From Devosia sp. SD17-2 (GTDB lineage: Bacteria > Pseudomonadota > Alphaproteobacteria > Rhizobiales > Devosiaceae): 64,000 bases of DNA. Numbering within the stretch: the first letter of the stretch is position 1; each line of letters begins with the position of its first letter. The position numbers and the translations under genes were made by a program. The stretch is taken from positions 2,931,001-2,995,000 of the forward strand of contig NZ_CP104002.1 in NCBI RefSeq assembly GCF_029201565.1, written 5' to 3'. This document shows positions 46,901 to 54,611 of the stretch, in pieces. A model generated the notes under the pieces. The model was given only the letters and a program-made list of their open reading frames with translations. It was not told where the DNA came from and ran no database searches.

Positions 46901-47322
46901 GGGCCTACTTCCGGATCGCCCAATACATCGGCCGTCAGGCTCAGCGCCCAGGACGAGAAGTTGACCAGCTGGTTGGACGAGCCGCCAAAATGGCTCGCCC
47001 AGTCCGAACCGCCCACCTTGTCGTGGATCAGCGCATCGACGGTCTCGGCATCCGGCACGCGAAGCAGCGCCTCGGCCAGCGACATCAGCGCCACGCCTTC
47101 ATCGGTCGCCAGACCATATTCGGCTAGGAAGCTTTCCATCAGCCCGAGCTTGTTGCCGCTGCGGACCGTCGTCACCAATTGCTCGGCATGGGCCGAAACG
47201 GCGCGCCGCTGCGCCTCGTCAAGGCCGGTGGCTTCGATCAGCTGGGGCACCAGCTGGTTCTCGTCTGCGTAGATGCGGGCGCGCATTGTCGCGCGGATGG
47301 CGTCGATATCAGTCATGGACAT
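43933..47322 (-). CDS. putA: PutA: proline dehydrogenase / L-glutamate-gamma-semialdehyde dehydrogenase
   Basis: This bifunctional membrane-associated enzyme oxidises proline to glutamate. It has about 1129 residues. The N-terminal helical region is followed by an FAD-binding proline dehydrogenase barrel (about 185-480; RLVKGAYWDAEVKRAQ near 345). The aldehyde dehydrogenase domain (about 565-1000) contains FAAISPWNFPLAIFTGQ and the catalytic cysteine in SAGQRCSALRVLYV, and a C-terminal domain closes the substrate channel. It lacks the ribbon-helix-helix DNA-binding domain of enteric PutA, and regulation is assigned to the adjacent putR. Several near starts exist (47325 GTG, 47322 ATG, 47316 ATG); 47322 is chosen. 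Confidence 0.94.
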   Translation of the reverse strand: MSMTDIDAIRATMRARIYADENQLVPQLIEATGLDEAQRRAVSAHAEQLVTTVRSGNKLGLMESFLAEYGLATDEGVALMSLAEALLRVPDAETVDALIHDKVGGSDWASHFGGSSNQLVNFSSWALSLTADVLGDPEVGPKNALHRAIARLGEPVIRTAVAQAMRVLGSQFVFGRTIDEAISNAKKPEALGYRYSYDMLGEAARTSEDAERYFQSYASAIASLAPHCTSASVRDNPGISVKLSALHPRYEFAKRERVLTELVDSTRKLALAARAANMSFNIDAEEADRLDLSMEIIEAVLATPELAGWDGFGIVVQAYGKRVLPLIDWLEATAARLDRKIMVRLVKGAYWDAEVKRAQVLGLDGFPVYTRKATTDVSYIAAARKLFSCAHIYPQFASHNAHTAAAVLHLASEAGRFNDSYEFQRLHGMGERLHEVLRTNHSTRTRIYAPVGAHKDLLAYLVRRLLENGANGSFVYQIADEDIPASQVAEDPIGKLLALDTFANPAIPAPKDIFGGRTNSAGLDITDPVALGAVDAERTKFRAHKWVATTIPTSAGLGEAAGTAAPVINPADPQDVVGHVVAATAGDVTAAITAAAASNWAWTPVGSRAAALRKTADLYEAHRAELFALLAREAGKSWSDAVAEVREAVDFLRYYAAQAEQGELGAPRGVFAAISPWNFPLAIFTGQIAAALVAGNAVVAKPAPQTPLIAYRAVQMMHEAGIAADAIHLVPGGPDVGTALTSDSRIAGVAFTGSLPTAHRIDRAMAENLDLKAPLIAETGGLNAMIVDSTALPEQAVRDILASAFQSAGQRCSALRVLYVQDDAAERTLTMLKGAMDELTLGNPWDLATDIGPIIDQPAREKIENYLRVNARKVIHALKAPATGNFVAPSVVKVSGVEEIPEEIFGPVLHVATFKADEIDKVIAAINASGYGLTFGMHTRISSRVKKVSAAVKAGNIYINRNQIGAVVGSQPFGGEGLSGTGPKAGGPHYLPRFTTGYAEPQAGALTLPGPTGESNTLYVAPRGTVLCLGPSGQDLVTQRRIAETAGCVPLVVPVDLEMLANATTFEAVAFFGEGDDLAAVRKALAGRDGAILPLLTSPGDVARLQLERQVCIDTTAAGGNASLMAEAG

Positions 47323-47362
47323 CACTCAAAAAGCGTTGCCAACAGATATGCCAGAGCTGTGA

Positions 47363-47435
47363 CAGGCGTTTCGCCTGATCATCTGGGAAAGCACGTCCAC
47401 CAATGATAATATCATGGCGTCAGACAGGCGAAACG
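47363..47435. promoter_or_regulatory. putA–putR divergent operator region
   Basis: CAGGCG-TTT-CGCCTG (47363-47377) is a perfect dyad. The same core, CAGGCGAAACG, recurs in inverse orientation at 47425-47435, just before the putR ATG. Between them lies TGAT-AAT-ATCA (47404-47414). Such spaced dyads suit the octameric wrapping of Lrp/AsnC proteins and suggest that PutR activates putA and represses itself. Confidence 0.55.
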
Positions 47436-47438
47436 ACC

Positions 47439-47906
47439 ATGAAAACCGTAACTCACGAGACTTTGGACCAGATCGACCGGCGCATCCTCGATGAGCTCTC
47501 CCGCGACGGCCGTCTCAGCATAGCCGAGTTGAGCCGCCGGGTGAATTTATCCAAGACTCCGTGCCAGGCGCGCATCAAGCGGCTCGAGGCCGAAGGCTAT
47601 ATTCTGGGCTATCGCGCCATCATCGATCCCGAGCGCCTGGGCCTGCCGCATGTCGCCTTCGTCGAGGTCAAACTCTCCGACACCCGCAAGGCTGCGCTCG
47701 CTGCCTTCAACAAGGCCGTGCGTGCGCTGCCCGAGGTCGAACAGGCCCATATGATCGCCTCGAGCTTCGATTATCTCCTGAAAGTACGCACCAAGGACAT
47801 CGCCGCCTATCGCGAAGTGCTGGGCGAAAAACTCTCTGCCCTGCCCCATGTCGCCCACACCTCCACCCATGTCTCGATGGAGGCGGTCAAGGACGACGCC
47901 GAGTAG
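47439..47906 (+). CDS. putR: PutR: Lrp/AsnC-family activator of putA
   Basis: This 155-residue regulator has an N-terminal helix-turn-helix (LDQIDRRILDELSRDGRLSI, then VNLSKTPCQARIKRLEAEGY) and a C-terminal RAM domain that binds amino acids (HMIASSFDYLLKVRTKDIAA). In Rhodobacter and Agrobacterium an Lrp-type PutR adjacent to putA mediates proline-dependent induction. The divergent arrangement here is the same. ATG 47439 is used, because the frame upstream runs through operator DNA. Confidence 0.9.
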   Translation: MKTVTHETLDQIDRRILDELSRDGRLSIAELSRRVNLSKTPCQARIKRLEAEGYILGYRAIIDPERLGLPHVAFVEVKLSDTRKAALAAFNKAVRALPEVEQAHMIASSFDYLLKVRTKDIAAYREVLGEKLSALPHVAHTSTHVSMEAVKDDAE

Positions 47907-48071
47907 ACGCCTTTCCCCTGCGACAAATTCCGCTTTGCCACAGACTCCACAGGCAAAGCCCAAGAATTAACCTTGTATTACAAGCGCTGAAAAAATAGGC
48001 TCCCTTCCGCAGGGACATCAACTATCAGCTTGCCTCGCGGTGCCTCACCCGAGGGAAAAGGGACTCAATAA

Positions 48072-49109
48072 ATGTCAAGGTTCGTCGCAACTACTCTCGC
48101 GCTTGGTCTTGCCGCCACCACCGCATTTGCCACTCCGGCCTTCGCCCAGACCAAGACACTTACCATCTCCTGGTGGGGTTTTAACGGCGAAAAGCTGGAA
48201 TCCATCGTTCTGGCCCCCTTCCGCGAGCAGTGCGGTTGCGAGATCCAGTTCGAGACTGGCAATAACGGCGAGCGCCTGAACAAGCTCCAGATCCGCAACG
48301 GCGCCGGTGTCGACGTTGCCTATTTCTCCGACAGCTTCAGCCAGCAGGGCATCGAGCTGGGCGTGTTCCAGAAGATCGACCCGTCCAAGATCCCGAACCT
48401 AGAAGGTATCTACGACCTCGCCAAGGATCCGCAGGGCGGCTACGGCCCGGCCTACACCATCGGCCGCGTCGGCATCGTCTATGACAGCGCCAAGCTCGAA
48501 AACCCGATCACCTCGTGGAACGACCTGTGGCGCGAAGACCTCGCCTCCTCGCTGTCGCTCCCCGGCATCACCACCACGGCCGGCCCGATGGTCGTGATGA
48601 AGGCCGGCGATCATGAAGGCGTCGACGCTTTCGAGAACGCCGACAGCGCCTTTGCCGGCGTCGAAACCCTCAAGCCGAATGTGGTCAAGAACTACAACAC
48701 CGGCTCGGAGATGATTAACCTCTTCTCGACTGGCGAGATCACTGCTGCCATCGCGCAGGACTTCACCCTGGCACAGATCCAGGCTGCGGTTCCGTCCGTC
48801 GTCTGGGCTGACCTCGACGAGGGCTCGATCGCGACGCTGAACACGGTCAATATTCCGAAGGGCGCCGCCGAGCCGGAACTGGCCCACGAGTTCATCAACT
48901 TCATCCTCTCCCCTGAAATCCAGCAGCAGCTGGCCGAACAGGGTGTGGACGCTCCGGTCGCCAAGGCCGTCACGCTGACCCCGGAACAGGCTTCGCTCTG
49001 GACCTATGGCGCTGACGTCATCGAAGGCCTGCAGCGCGTCGATTACGTCAAGATGAACGCAGCCAAGGGCGGCTGGGTTGATCGCTGGAACGAAATCTTC
49101 GGCATGTAA
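48072..49109 (+). CDS. ABC transporter substrate-binding protein (PotD/polyamine-like)
   Basis: This 345-residue periplasmic protein of the spermidine/putrescine-binding family has a signal peptide (MSRFVATTLALGLAATTAFA, cleavage near AFAQ). It has the family opening LTISWWGFNGEKLESIVL, the GRVGIVYDSAKLENPITSW segment, and the C-terminal block HEFINFILSPEIQQQLAEQG. A Cys-Gly-Cys pair (QCGCE) near residue 55 may form a disulfide. The family also serves purine-type and other cationic ligands, so polyamine specificity is not assured. The start follows GGGACTC weakly. An intrinsic terminator separates it from the permease genes. Confidence 0.85.
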   Translation: MSRFVATTLALGLAATTAFATPAFAQTKTLTISWWGFNGEKLESIVLAPFREQCGCEIQFETGNNGERLNKLQIRNGAGVDVAYFSDSFSQQGIELGVFQKIDPSKIPNLEGIYDLAKDPQGGYGPAYTIGRVGIVYDSAKLENPITSWNDLWREDLASSLSLPGITTTAGPMVVMKAGDHEGVDAFENADSAFAGVETLKPNVVKNYNTGSEMINLFSTGEITAAIAQDFTLAQIQAAVPSVVWADLDEGSIATLNTVNIPKGAAEPELAHEFINFILSPEIQQQLAEQGVDAPVAKAVTLTPEQASLWTYGADVIEGLQRVDYVKMNAAKGGWVDRWNEIFGM

Positions 49110-49118
49110 TGCATTCTG

Positions 49119-49151
49119 GGGCGTGGCGGTTTTTCCGCCATGCCCTTTTTC
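49119..49151 (+). terminator. Terminator/attenuator between binding protein and permeases
   Basis: GGGCGTGGCGG (49119-49129) pairs with CCGCCATGCCC (49135-49145, one wobble) around TTTTT and is followed by TTTTT. Partial termination here would let the binding protein be made in excess over the membrane subunits, a common design. Confidence 0.85.
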
Positions 49152-49368
49152 CTCGCACCACCTGCTGTCCGCTGGCGACACGATCACAGCGCCGATTGGG
49201 CGTCGCTACCGTAACCGGGGTGTGACGATAAGGCACTGAACCCGCGGTGCTGAGCCATTTCCCAGCGGGTATGACTTCCTGTAGTACACCGCAATCCGAT
49301 CAAATTCCTGTTCCGCAGGAAAGAGGCCCCGCCAGTGGCGGGCGCACCGTCATTGTGAAGGCGAGAAT

Positions 49369-50193
49369 ATGAAACGCTTCGCAGGCTGGACGCTGGCATC
49401 GCCCGCTACCCTGTTGGTCCTTCTGGGCCTGGTGGCCCCCGTCGCCGCCACCATCTACACCACCTTCGGCACGCCCGGTGGCCCCTTCGCCACCTATCAG
49501 GCCTTCTTCGGCAGCGGCTTCCGTCGTACCGTGCTGATGCGCACCATCAATGTGTCGCTGATTGTCACCGCCATTGCCCTCGTTGTCGGCTTCATCACCG
49601 CCTATGTGGTCTCGCGCGCACCGGGCTGGCTCAAGTCCATCCTGATCATCGCCGCCGTCTTCCCGCTGCTCACCGGCGTCGTGGTCCGCTCCTTTGCCTG
49701 GCTCATCATCCTGGGCAAGAACGGCATCCTCAACTCGACGCTGGTCAATCTCGGCATCATCGCCGAGCCCTTGCAGATGCTCTACACCCAGGGCTCCGTC
49801 ATCGTGGCCATGGTCTATCTCTTCGTGCCCCTGATGATCCTGACGCTCGTCGGCGTTTTGGAAGCCATCCCGGATGATCTCATCCAGGCGTCCGCCTCGC
49901 TGGGCGCCAAGCCGACCGCTACCTTCTCCCAGGTCATCCTGCCGCTCGCCGTGCCCGGCCTCATCGTCGGCGCCGTGCTGGTCTTCACCGGCAGCTTCAC
50001 CTCCTACGCCACGCCACAACTCCTCGGCGGCGAACAGGTGATGATGATGGGCACCCTCATGTATCAGCAGGCCATGGTCACCTTTGACTGGGTCAGCGCC
50101 TCCACCATCGCGGCCATCATGGTGGTCTTCACGATTGCCATTGTCATGGCGATGAACGCAGCGGCTCGCCGCCTCAACCCGATGACCGTCTGA
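49369..50193 (+). CDS. ABC transporter permease (PotB-type)
   Basis: This 274-residue inner-membrane subunit has six predicted helices, the first beginning at about residue 10 (ASPATLLVLLGLVAPVAATI). The EAA loop reads IPDDLIQASASLGAKPTATF. It lies 259 bp after the binding-protein gene. That gap holds a terminator and two small hairpins (49305-49321 and 49329-49343). The stop overlaps the next start by 1 bp. Confidence 0.88.
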   Translation: MKRFAGWTLASPATLLVLLGLVAPVAATIYTTFGTPGGPFATYQAFFGSGFRRTVLMRTINVSLIVTAIALVVGFITAYVVSRAPGWLKSILIIAAVFPLLTGVVVRSFAWLIILGKNGILNSTLVNLGIIAEPLQMLYTQGSVIVAMVYLFVPLMILTLVGVLEAIPDDLIQASASLGAKPTATFSQVILPLAVPGLIVGAVLVFTGSFTSYATPQLLGGEQVMMMGTLMYQQAMVTFDWVSASTIAAIMVVFTIAIVMAMNAAARRLNPMTV

Positions 50194-50981
50194 TGCCCAC
50201 AAAACTCCATCCCGCACTCATCGGCTTTACCGTCCTGGTATTCTTCTTCCTGGTCGGGCCGCTTGTCATCGTCGTCGGCTCCGCGCTGAGCGACACCACC
50301 TATCTCACCTTCCCGCCGCAGGGGCTGAGCCTGCGCTGGTTCGAGAACATCTTTGCCATCGACGCCTTCCGGCGCACGATCACCACGAGCCTGCAGGTGG
50401 CTGTTATCTCCACCTTCATCGCCCTCCTGATCGGCATCCCCGCGTCCTACGCCATGAGCCGTTATCGCATCCAGCTTCCCGGCTGGCTGTCGACGCTGTT
50501 CGTGCTGCCGGTGCTGGTGCCCGAGCTGGTGCTGGGTTTCTCGCTCCTGAAAAACCTCGCCTTCCAGTTCAATGCGCCGATCTTCATCTCGCTGATCATC
50601 GGCCACACGATCCTGATCCTGCCCTACGTGATCCGCGTCATTTCGGCCTCGCTCGCCTCCTTCGACTTCTCCATCGAGGAAGCCGCGATCAGCCTGGGCT
50701 CGCCGCCGCTGAAGACCTTCTTCACCGTGCTCCTGCCCAATGTCCGCTCGGGCGTCATCGCCGCGTTCATCCTGGCCTTCATCACCTCGATCAACGACGT
50801 GTCGATCTCGATCTTCCTCACCGGACCGGGCATTTCGACCCTGCCTATTCAGCTGCTTGCTCATATGGAGCAATTCTTCGATCCCACCGTGGCTTCGGTT
50901 TCGGTGCTGCTCATGGTGCTCACCGTGGCCGTGATGGCCATTGTCGAGCGCACCCTGGGCCTCACCTTCCTTGCCAAATAG
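50193..50981 (+). CDS. ABC transporter permease (PotC-type)
   Basis: This second membrane subunit has 262 residues: a first helix at about 9-29 (IGFTVLVFFFLVGPLVIVVG), YLTFPPQGLSLRWFENIF outside, and the EAA loop FSIEEAAISLGSPPLKTFFT. Its start shares a base with the upstream stop. It is followed after 10 bp by the ATPase gene. Confidence 0.88.
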   Translation: MPTKLHPALIGFTVLVFFFLVGPLVIVVGSALSDTTYLTFPPQGLSLRWFENIFAIDAFRRTITTSLQVAVISTFIALLIGIPASYAMSRYRIQLPGWLSTLFVLPVLVPELVLGFSLLKNLAFQFNAPIFISLIIGHTILILPYVIRVISASLASFDFSIEEAAISLGSPPLKTFFTVLLPNVRSGVIAAFILAFITSINDVSISIFLTGPGISTLPIQLLAHMEQFFDPTVASVSVLLMVLTVAVMAIVERTLGLTFLAK

Positions 50982-50991
50982 AGGTCTTGCC

Positions 50992-52053
50992 GTGACCAAA
51001 CCGCTTTCCATCCGCAACATCACCGCCCACTACGGCCAGACCAAGGTTCTCGAAGACCTGTCGCTCGATATCGCAGAGGGTGAACTGGTCTCGCTGCTCG
51101 GCGCCTCGGGCTGTGGCAAGACCACGACCCTGCGCCTCGTCGCCGGCTTCCTGCAGCCGACTTCGGGCACCATCACGCTCGGCGGCAAGGATCTCACCCG
51201 CCTGCCCGCCCATCAGCGCGACATCGGCCTCGTCTTCCAAAACTATGCGCTCTTCCCGCACCTGACCGTCGCCGACAATGTCGGCTTCGGCCTCAAGCAG
51301 CGCGGCGTATCCGGCGAAGCGAAGACCAAGCGCGTCAAGGCCATGCTCGAGCGCGTCGGTCTTGACCATCTCGCCGAACGTCTGCCCGGAGCTCTCTCGG
51401 GTGGCCAGAAGCAGCGCGTGGCACTCGCCCGGGCCCTCGTCATCGAGCCGCCCCTGCTCATGTTCGATGAGCCGCTGTCAAACCTCGACGCCAAGCTGCG
51501 CGTCGACATGCGCGTCGAAATCCGCAAGCTCCAGCGCGCCAATGGCACGACCTCGGTCTATGTCACCCACGACCAGGAAGAAGCCTTCTCGATCTCGGAT
51601 CGCGTCGCCATCATGCACGCGGGCAAGATCATGCAGCTCGACACGCCGGAAAATCTTTACCAGCGTCCGGCCAATGCCTTCGTCGCCCGCTTCGTCGGCT
51701 TCGAAAACCTCGTGCCCATGAAGGTTGTCACCCGCGACGACGCCCAGATCACGACCGAAGCTGCCGGTGGCGTTCGCCTCACGCTCAGCCTCGAGCATTA
51801 CGGCGCAATCCCCGATGAGTTCGTGCTCGCCTGCCGCGCCGATGGCCTTGCCGTCACCGACGACATGGCCGCCGAAGGCATCCCGGCAACGCTTGGCCTG
51901 CGCACCTATCTCGGCCGCGCCTACCAATACCAGGCCGAAAGCCCCGCCGGCGCCCTCCTCGCCAACGGCCCCCTCACCCGCATCCTCGAGCCCGGCGCCA
52001 ACGCCAAGCTCGTCCCCGTCCCCGAGCAGTGCACCATCCTGCCTGTGGAGTGA
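50992..52053 (+). CDS. ABC transporter ATP-binding protein (PotA-type)
   Basis: This 353-residue ATPase starts at GTG 50992 (AGAGG at about 50980). It has Walker A GASGCGKT, Q loop VFQNYALFPHLTV, signature LSGGQKQRVALARAL, Walker B LLMFDEPLSNLDAK and H-loop YVTHDQEEAFSISD. The C-terminal TOBE domain (about 280-345) supports the PotA/PhnT-like class with regulatory domain. It is last in the transporter operon, before a repeat-rich gap. Confidence 0.9.
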   Translation: MTKPLSIRNITAHYGQTKVLEDLSLDIAEGELVSLLGASGCGKTTTLRLVAGFLQPTSGTITLGGKDLTRLPAHQRDIGLVFQNYALFPHLTVADNVGFGLKQRGVSGEAKTKRVKAMLERVGLDHLAERLPGALSGGQKQRVALARALVIEPPLLMFDEPLSNLDAKLRVDMRVEIRKLQRANGTTSVYVTHDQEEAFSISDRVAIMHAGKIMQLDTPENLYQRPANAFVARFVGFENLVPMKVVTRDDAQITTEAAGGVRLTLSLEHYGAIPDEFVLACRADGLAVTDDMAAEGIPATLGLRTYLGRAYQYQAESPAGALLANGPLTRILEPGANAKLVPVPEQCTILPVE

Positions 52054-52072
52054 GGTTTTTCTGACTGGGGTG

Positions 52073-52320
52073 CCGCCCCTCATCGGAGCGATCAGCTCTT
52101 TCGCTCCCTCCCCCTCGTGGGGAGGGTAGCAAAGCTAGGCCACAGGCCGTAGCGTCGCTGGGGTGGGGGCCCTACCCAAACGCTTTGTGCCAGATGGCCC
52201 CCACCCTCACTCCCTCCCCACAAGGGGGAGGGAAGCTAAGCCGGTGAAAATTCTCGCAACGCGCCCCAAACGCGATGCTACCCCTCCCCCTACCAGGGGG
52301 AGGCCGGGAGGGGGTGACCG
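52073..52320. repeat. C/G-rich intergenic inverted repeats, copy 3 (compound)
   Basis: This region of about 250 bp contains paired C-rich and G-rich arms: CCCTCCCCCTCGTGGGGAGG, GGGTGGGGGCCC against GGCCCCCACCC, CCCTCCCCACAAGGGGGAGG, and CCTCCCCCTACCAGGGGGAG. Between them is the module AGCAAAGCTAGGCC-ACAGGCCGTAGC, which recurs at 61785-61800. It separates the ABC operon from the deaminase gene, and no coding frame in it has support. This largely accounts for the 314-bp gene-free stretch 52054-52367. Confidence 0.72.
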
Positions 52321-52367
52321 AGAGCCCCAATCTCCCATACACACACGATCTGCCCGAGGGACCATCC

Positions 52368-53690
52368 ATGACCACCATCCTCACCAACGCCCAGATCATC
52401 ACCATGGATGACGCCCTCACCGTCCATGAAAAGGGCTGGCTGCAGATCGATGGCGACACCATCACCGCCCTTGGCTCAGGCACACCGCCCGCCATCCCCG
52501 GCACCGAGACCATCGACTGCAATGGCGATTTCGTCATGCCGGGCATGGTCAACACCCATTGCCACATGGCCATGTCGGTGTTTCGCGGCCTTGGCGAAGA
52601 TGTCGACGACCGGCTCTATCGCTACATCCTGCCGCTCGAGCGCAAATTCGTCTCCCCCGAAATGGTCCGCGCCGGCTCAGCCCTTTCCGCGCTCGAAATG
52701 ATTCAAGGCGGCGTCACCACAGTCGCCGACATGTATTACTTCGAAACCGAAGTGGGCGACGTCTGCGCCGAGGCGGGCCTGCGCGCCATTGTCGGCCAGA
52801 CGCTGGCCGATTTCGCCCCGCCCGACCACACCAATTTCGACGAGGGCTTTGCGCGCGTCGAGGAGCTGGTCGACCGCTATGCCGGCCACAAGCTCGTCAC
52901 CCCCTCCATTGCCCCGCACGCACCCTACTCCACCGGCCGCGACACCATGGCCCGCATCGCCCGATGGTCCGCCGACCATCCCGATGTGCCGGTGCAGATG
53001 CATCTGGCCGAATCCACGCTCGAGGTGAACTGGGCGATGGAGAACCACGGCAAATCCACCGTAGCCGTCACAGCCGAATCCGGGCTTCTCAAACCCAATC
53101 TCATCTGCGCCCATTGCCTGCAGCTCGACGACGCAGACATCCGCATGATGAGCGAGCATCAGGTGACGGTCGCAACCAATCCCCGCTCCAATGGCAAGGC
53201 AGGTCGCGGCATTGCACCGGTCGAAAAGATGCGCAATGCCGGCCTGCCCGTCGGCATCGGCAGCGATGGCGCGATGAGCGGCAACACGCTTGACCTCTTC
53301 AGCCAGTTCGCCCCCGTCTCGATGTTCGCAAAACTCCTGGCCGGCTCTCGCAAGCCGCTGCCGGCAGTCGAGATCATCCGGATGGCGACCATTGAAGGCG
53401 CCCGCGTCCTCGGCCTCAATCTCAAGACCGGCTCGCTCGAAGCGGGCAAGCAGGCAGACCTCATCCGCATCAGCCTCGATGCGCCGCGCCTCCACCCGAT
53501 CTATGACCCCTATTCGGCCCTCGTCTTTGCCGCCATGCCCACCGACGTCACAGACACCATGGTGGCCGGCCGCTGGCTCATGCGCGACCGGCGAGTGACA
53601 TCGCTCGAGCCCCGCAAGACCCTTGCCGACGCCATGCAGATTGCCGGACAGTTCAAGACTGAAATGCGCGAAATCGACGCGCGCGCCTGA
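52368..53690 (+). CDS. TRZ/ATZ-family amidohydrolase (MTA/SAH or related purine deaminase)
   Basis: This 440-residue metal-dependent hydrolase of the cyclic amidohydrolase superfamily has an N-terminal composite domain and the metal motif NTHCHMAMSVFRGL (about 60-73). It also has the His/Glu set PHAPYST, QMHLAESTLE and AHCLQL, and the Asp of GIGSDGAMSGN. The order and length fit 5-methylthioadenosine/S-adenosylhomocysteine deaminase (MtaD) and SsnA-like enzymes. The following nucleoside hydrolase supports a nucleoside or purine substrate. ATG 52368 is chosen, because the longer frame runs through repeat DNA. Confidence 0.85.
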   Translation: MTTILTNAQIITMDDALTVHEKGWLQIDGDTITALGSGTPPAIPGTETIDCNGDFVMPGMVNTHCHMAMSVFRGLGEDVDDRLYRYILPLERKFVSPEMVRAGSALSALEMIQGGVTTVADMYYFETEVGDVCAEAGLRAIVGQTLADFAPPDHTNFDEGFARVEELVDRYAGHKLVTPSIAPHAPYSTGRDTMARIARWSADHPDVPVQMHLAESTLEVNWAMENHGKSTVAVTAESGLLKPNLICAHCLQLDDADIRMMSEHQVTVATNPRSNGKAGRGIAPVEKMRNAGLPVGIGSDGAMSGNTLDLFSQFAPVSMFAKLLAGSRKPLPAVEIIRMATIEGARVLGLNLKTGSLEAGKQADLIRISLDAPRLHPIYDPYSALVFAAMPTDVTDTMVAGRWLMRDRRVTSLEPRKTLADAMQIAGQFKTEMREIDARA

Positions 53691-53720
53691 TCAGATAGCC
53701 CAAGCGGAAGAAGCCAGACC

Positions 53721-54611
53721 ATGACCAAACGCGTCATCATCGACACGGACCCCGGCCTCGACGACGCCGTTGCCATTCTCTTTGCCCTTGCCAGCGGGCG
53801 CTTCGACATTATCGGCATGACGACCGTGGCGGGCAATATCGGCATTGAACGCAGCACCACCAATGCAGCGGGCCTCCTCGCCGCGATGGACCGCGCCGAT
53901 ATCCCGCTTTATTCCGGGGCCGAACAGCCGCTCCTGCGCAGCGCCATCGACGCCATTGTCGTCCATGGCGATGACGGGTTGCGCGGCGTCACCCTGCCCG
54001 CCCCCGCCGCTCCTGCCCGCGCCGGCGCAGTCGAGTGGATGGCCCAAACCCTGATGCGCGAGCCCGCCGGCTCCATCGACATTCTCGCTCTAGGCCCGCC
54101 GACCAATATCGCGCGGCTGATCAATGAGCATCCCGATGCCGCGAGCCGCATCGGCCATCTCATCGCCATGGGCGGCACGATTGACGAGCCCGGCAATTCC
54201 GGCCCCGCGTCCGAGTTCAATTTCGCCAGCGATCCCGAGGCGGTCGCCATCATGCTGCGCGCCGATATCCGCACCACGATCATTCCGCTCGACGTCACGC
54301 GAAAAGTCCGCGCCGACCGCGACTATGTCGAAGCGCTGCGTGGCACGACGGCCGGCGATATCGCGGCCGACATCCTGATCGCCTATCTCCAGGACGAAAA
54401 GCGCAGCCGCCCGCTGCATGATCCCTGCGTCATGCTGCTGGCCGTCGCGCCGGAGCTGTTTGGCGTCGACTTCCTGCGTCTCTCGGTCAATCTGGGCGAC
54501 GATGCCGATGCCGGCGCGCTCACGCGCACCGAAAATGGCAGTCCGGTCGATGTCGCCATGCGGGTCGATGTCCCTGCGGTGCTGAAGCTCCTCGCCAGCG
54601 GCCTCCGCTAA
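53721..54611 (+). CDS. Nucleoside hydrolase (IunH/RihA type)
   Basis: This enzyme hydrolyses the N-glycosidic bond of ribonucleosides. The 296-residue protein has the Ca-binding DTDPGLDDAVAI motif (8-19), TVAGNIG near 41-47, and ALGPPTNIARLI. The C-terminal HDPCVMLLAV carries the catalytic His/Asp region. The substrate range is not readable from sequence. It follows the deaminase gene after 30 bp, so the two are probably co-transcribed. The end is convergent with the M20 gene, with 4 bp overlap. Confidence 0.9.
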   Translation: MTKRVIIDTDPGLDDAVAILFALASGRFDIIGMTTVAGNIGIERSTTNAAGLLAAMDRADIPLYSGAEQPLLRSAIDAIVVHGDDGLRGVTLPAPAAPARAGAVEWMAQTLMREPAGSIDILALGPPTNIARLINEHPDAASRIGHLIAMGGTIDEPGNSGPASEFNFASDPEAVAIMLRADIRTTIIPLDVTRKVRADRDYVEALRGTTAGDIAADILIAYLQDEKRSRPLHDPCVMLLAVAPELFGVDFLRLSVNLGDDADAGALTRTENGSPVDVAMRVDVPAVLKLLASGLR

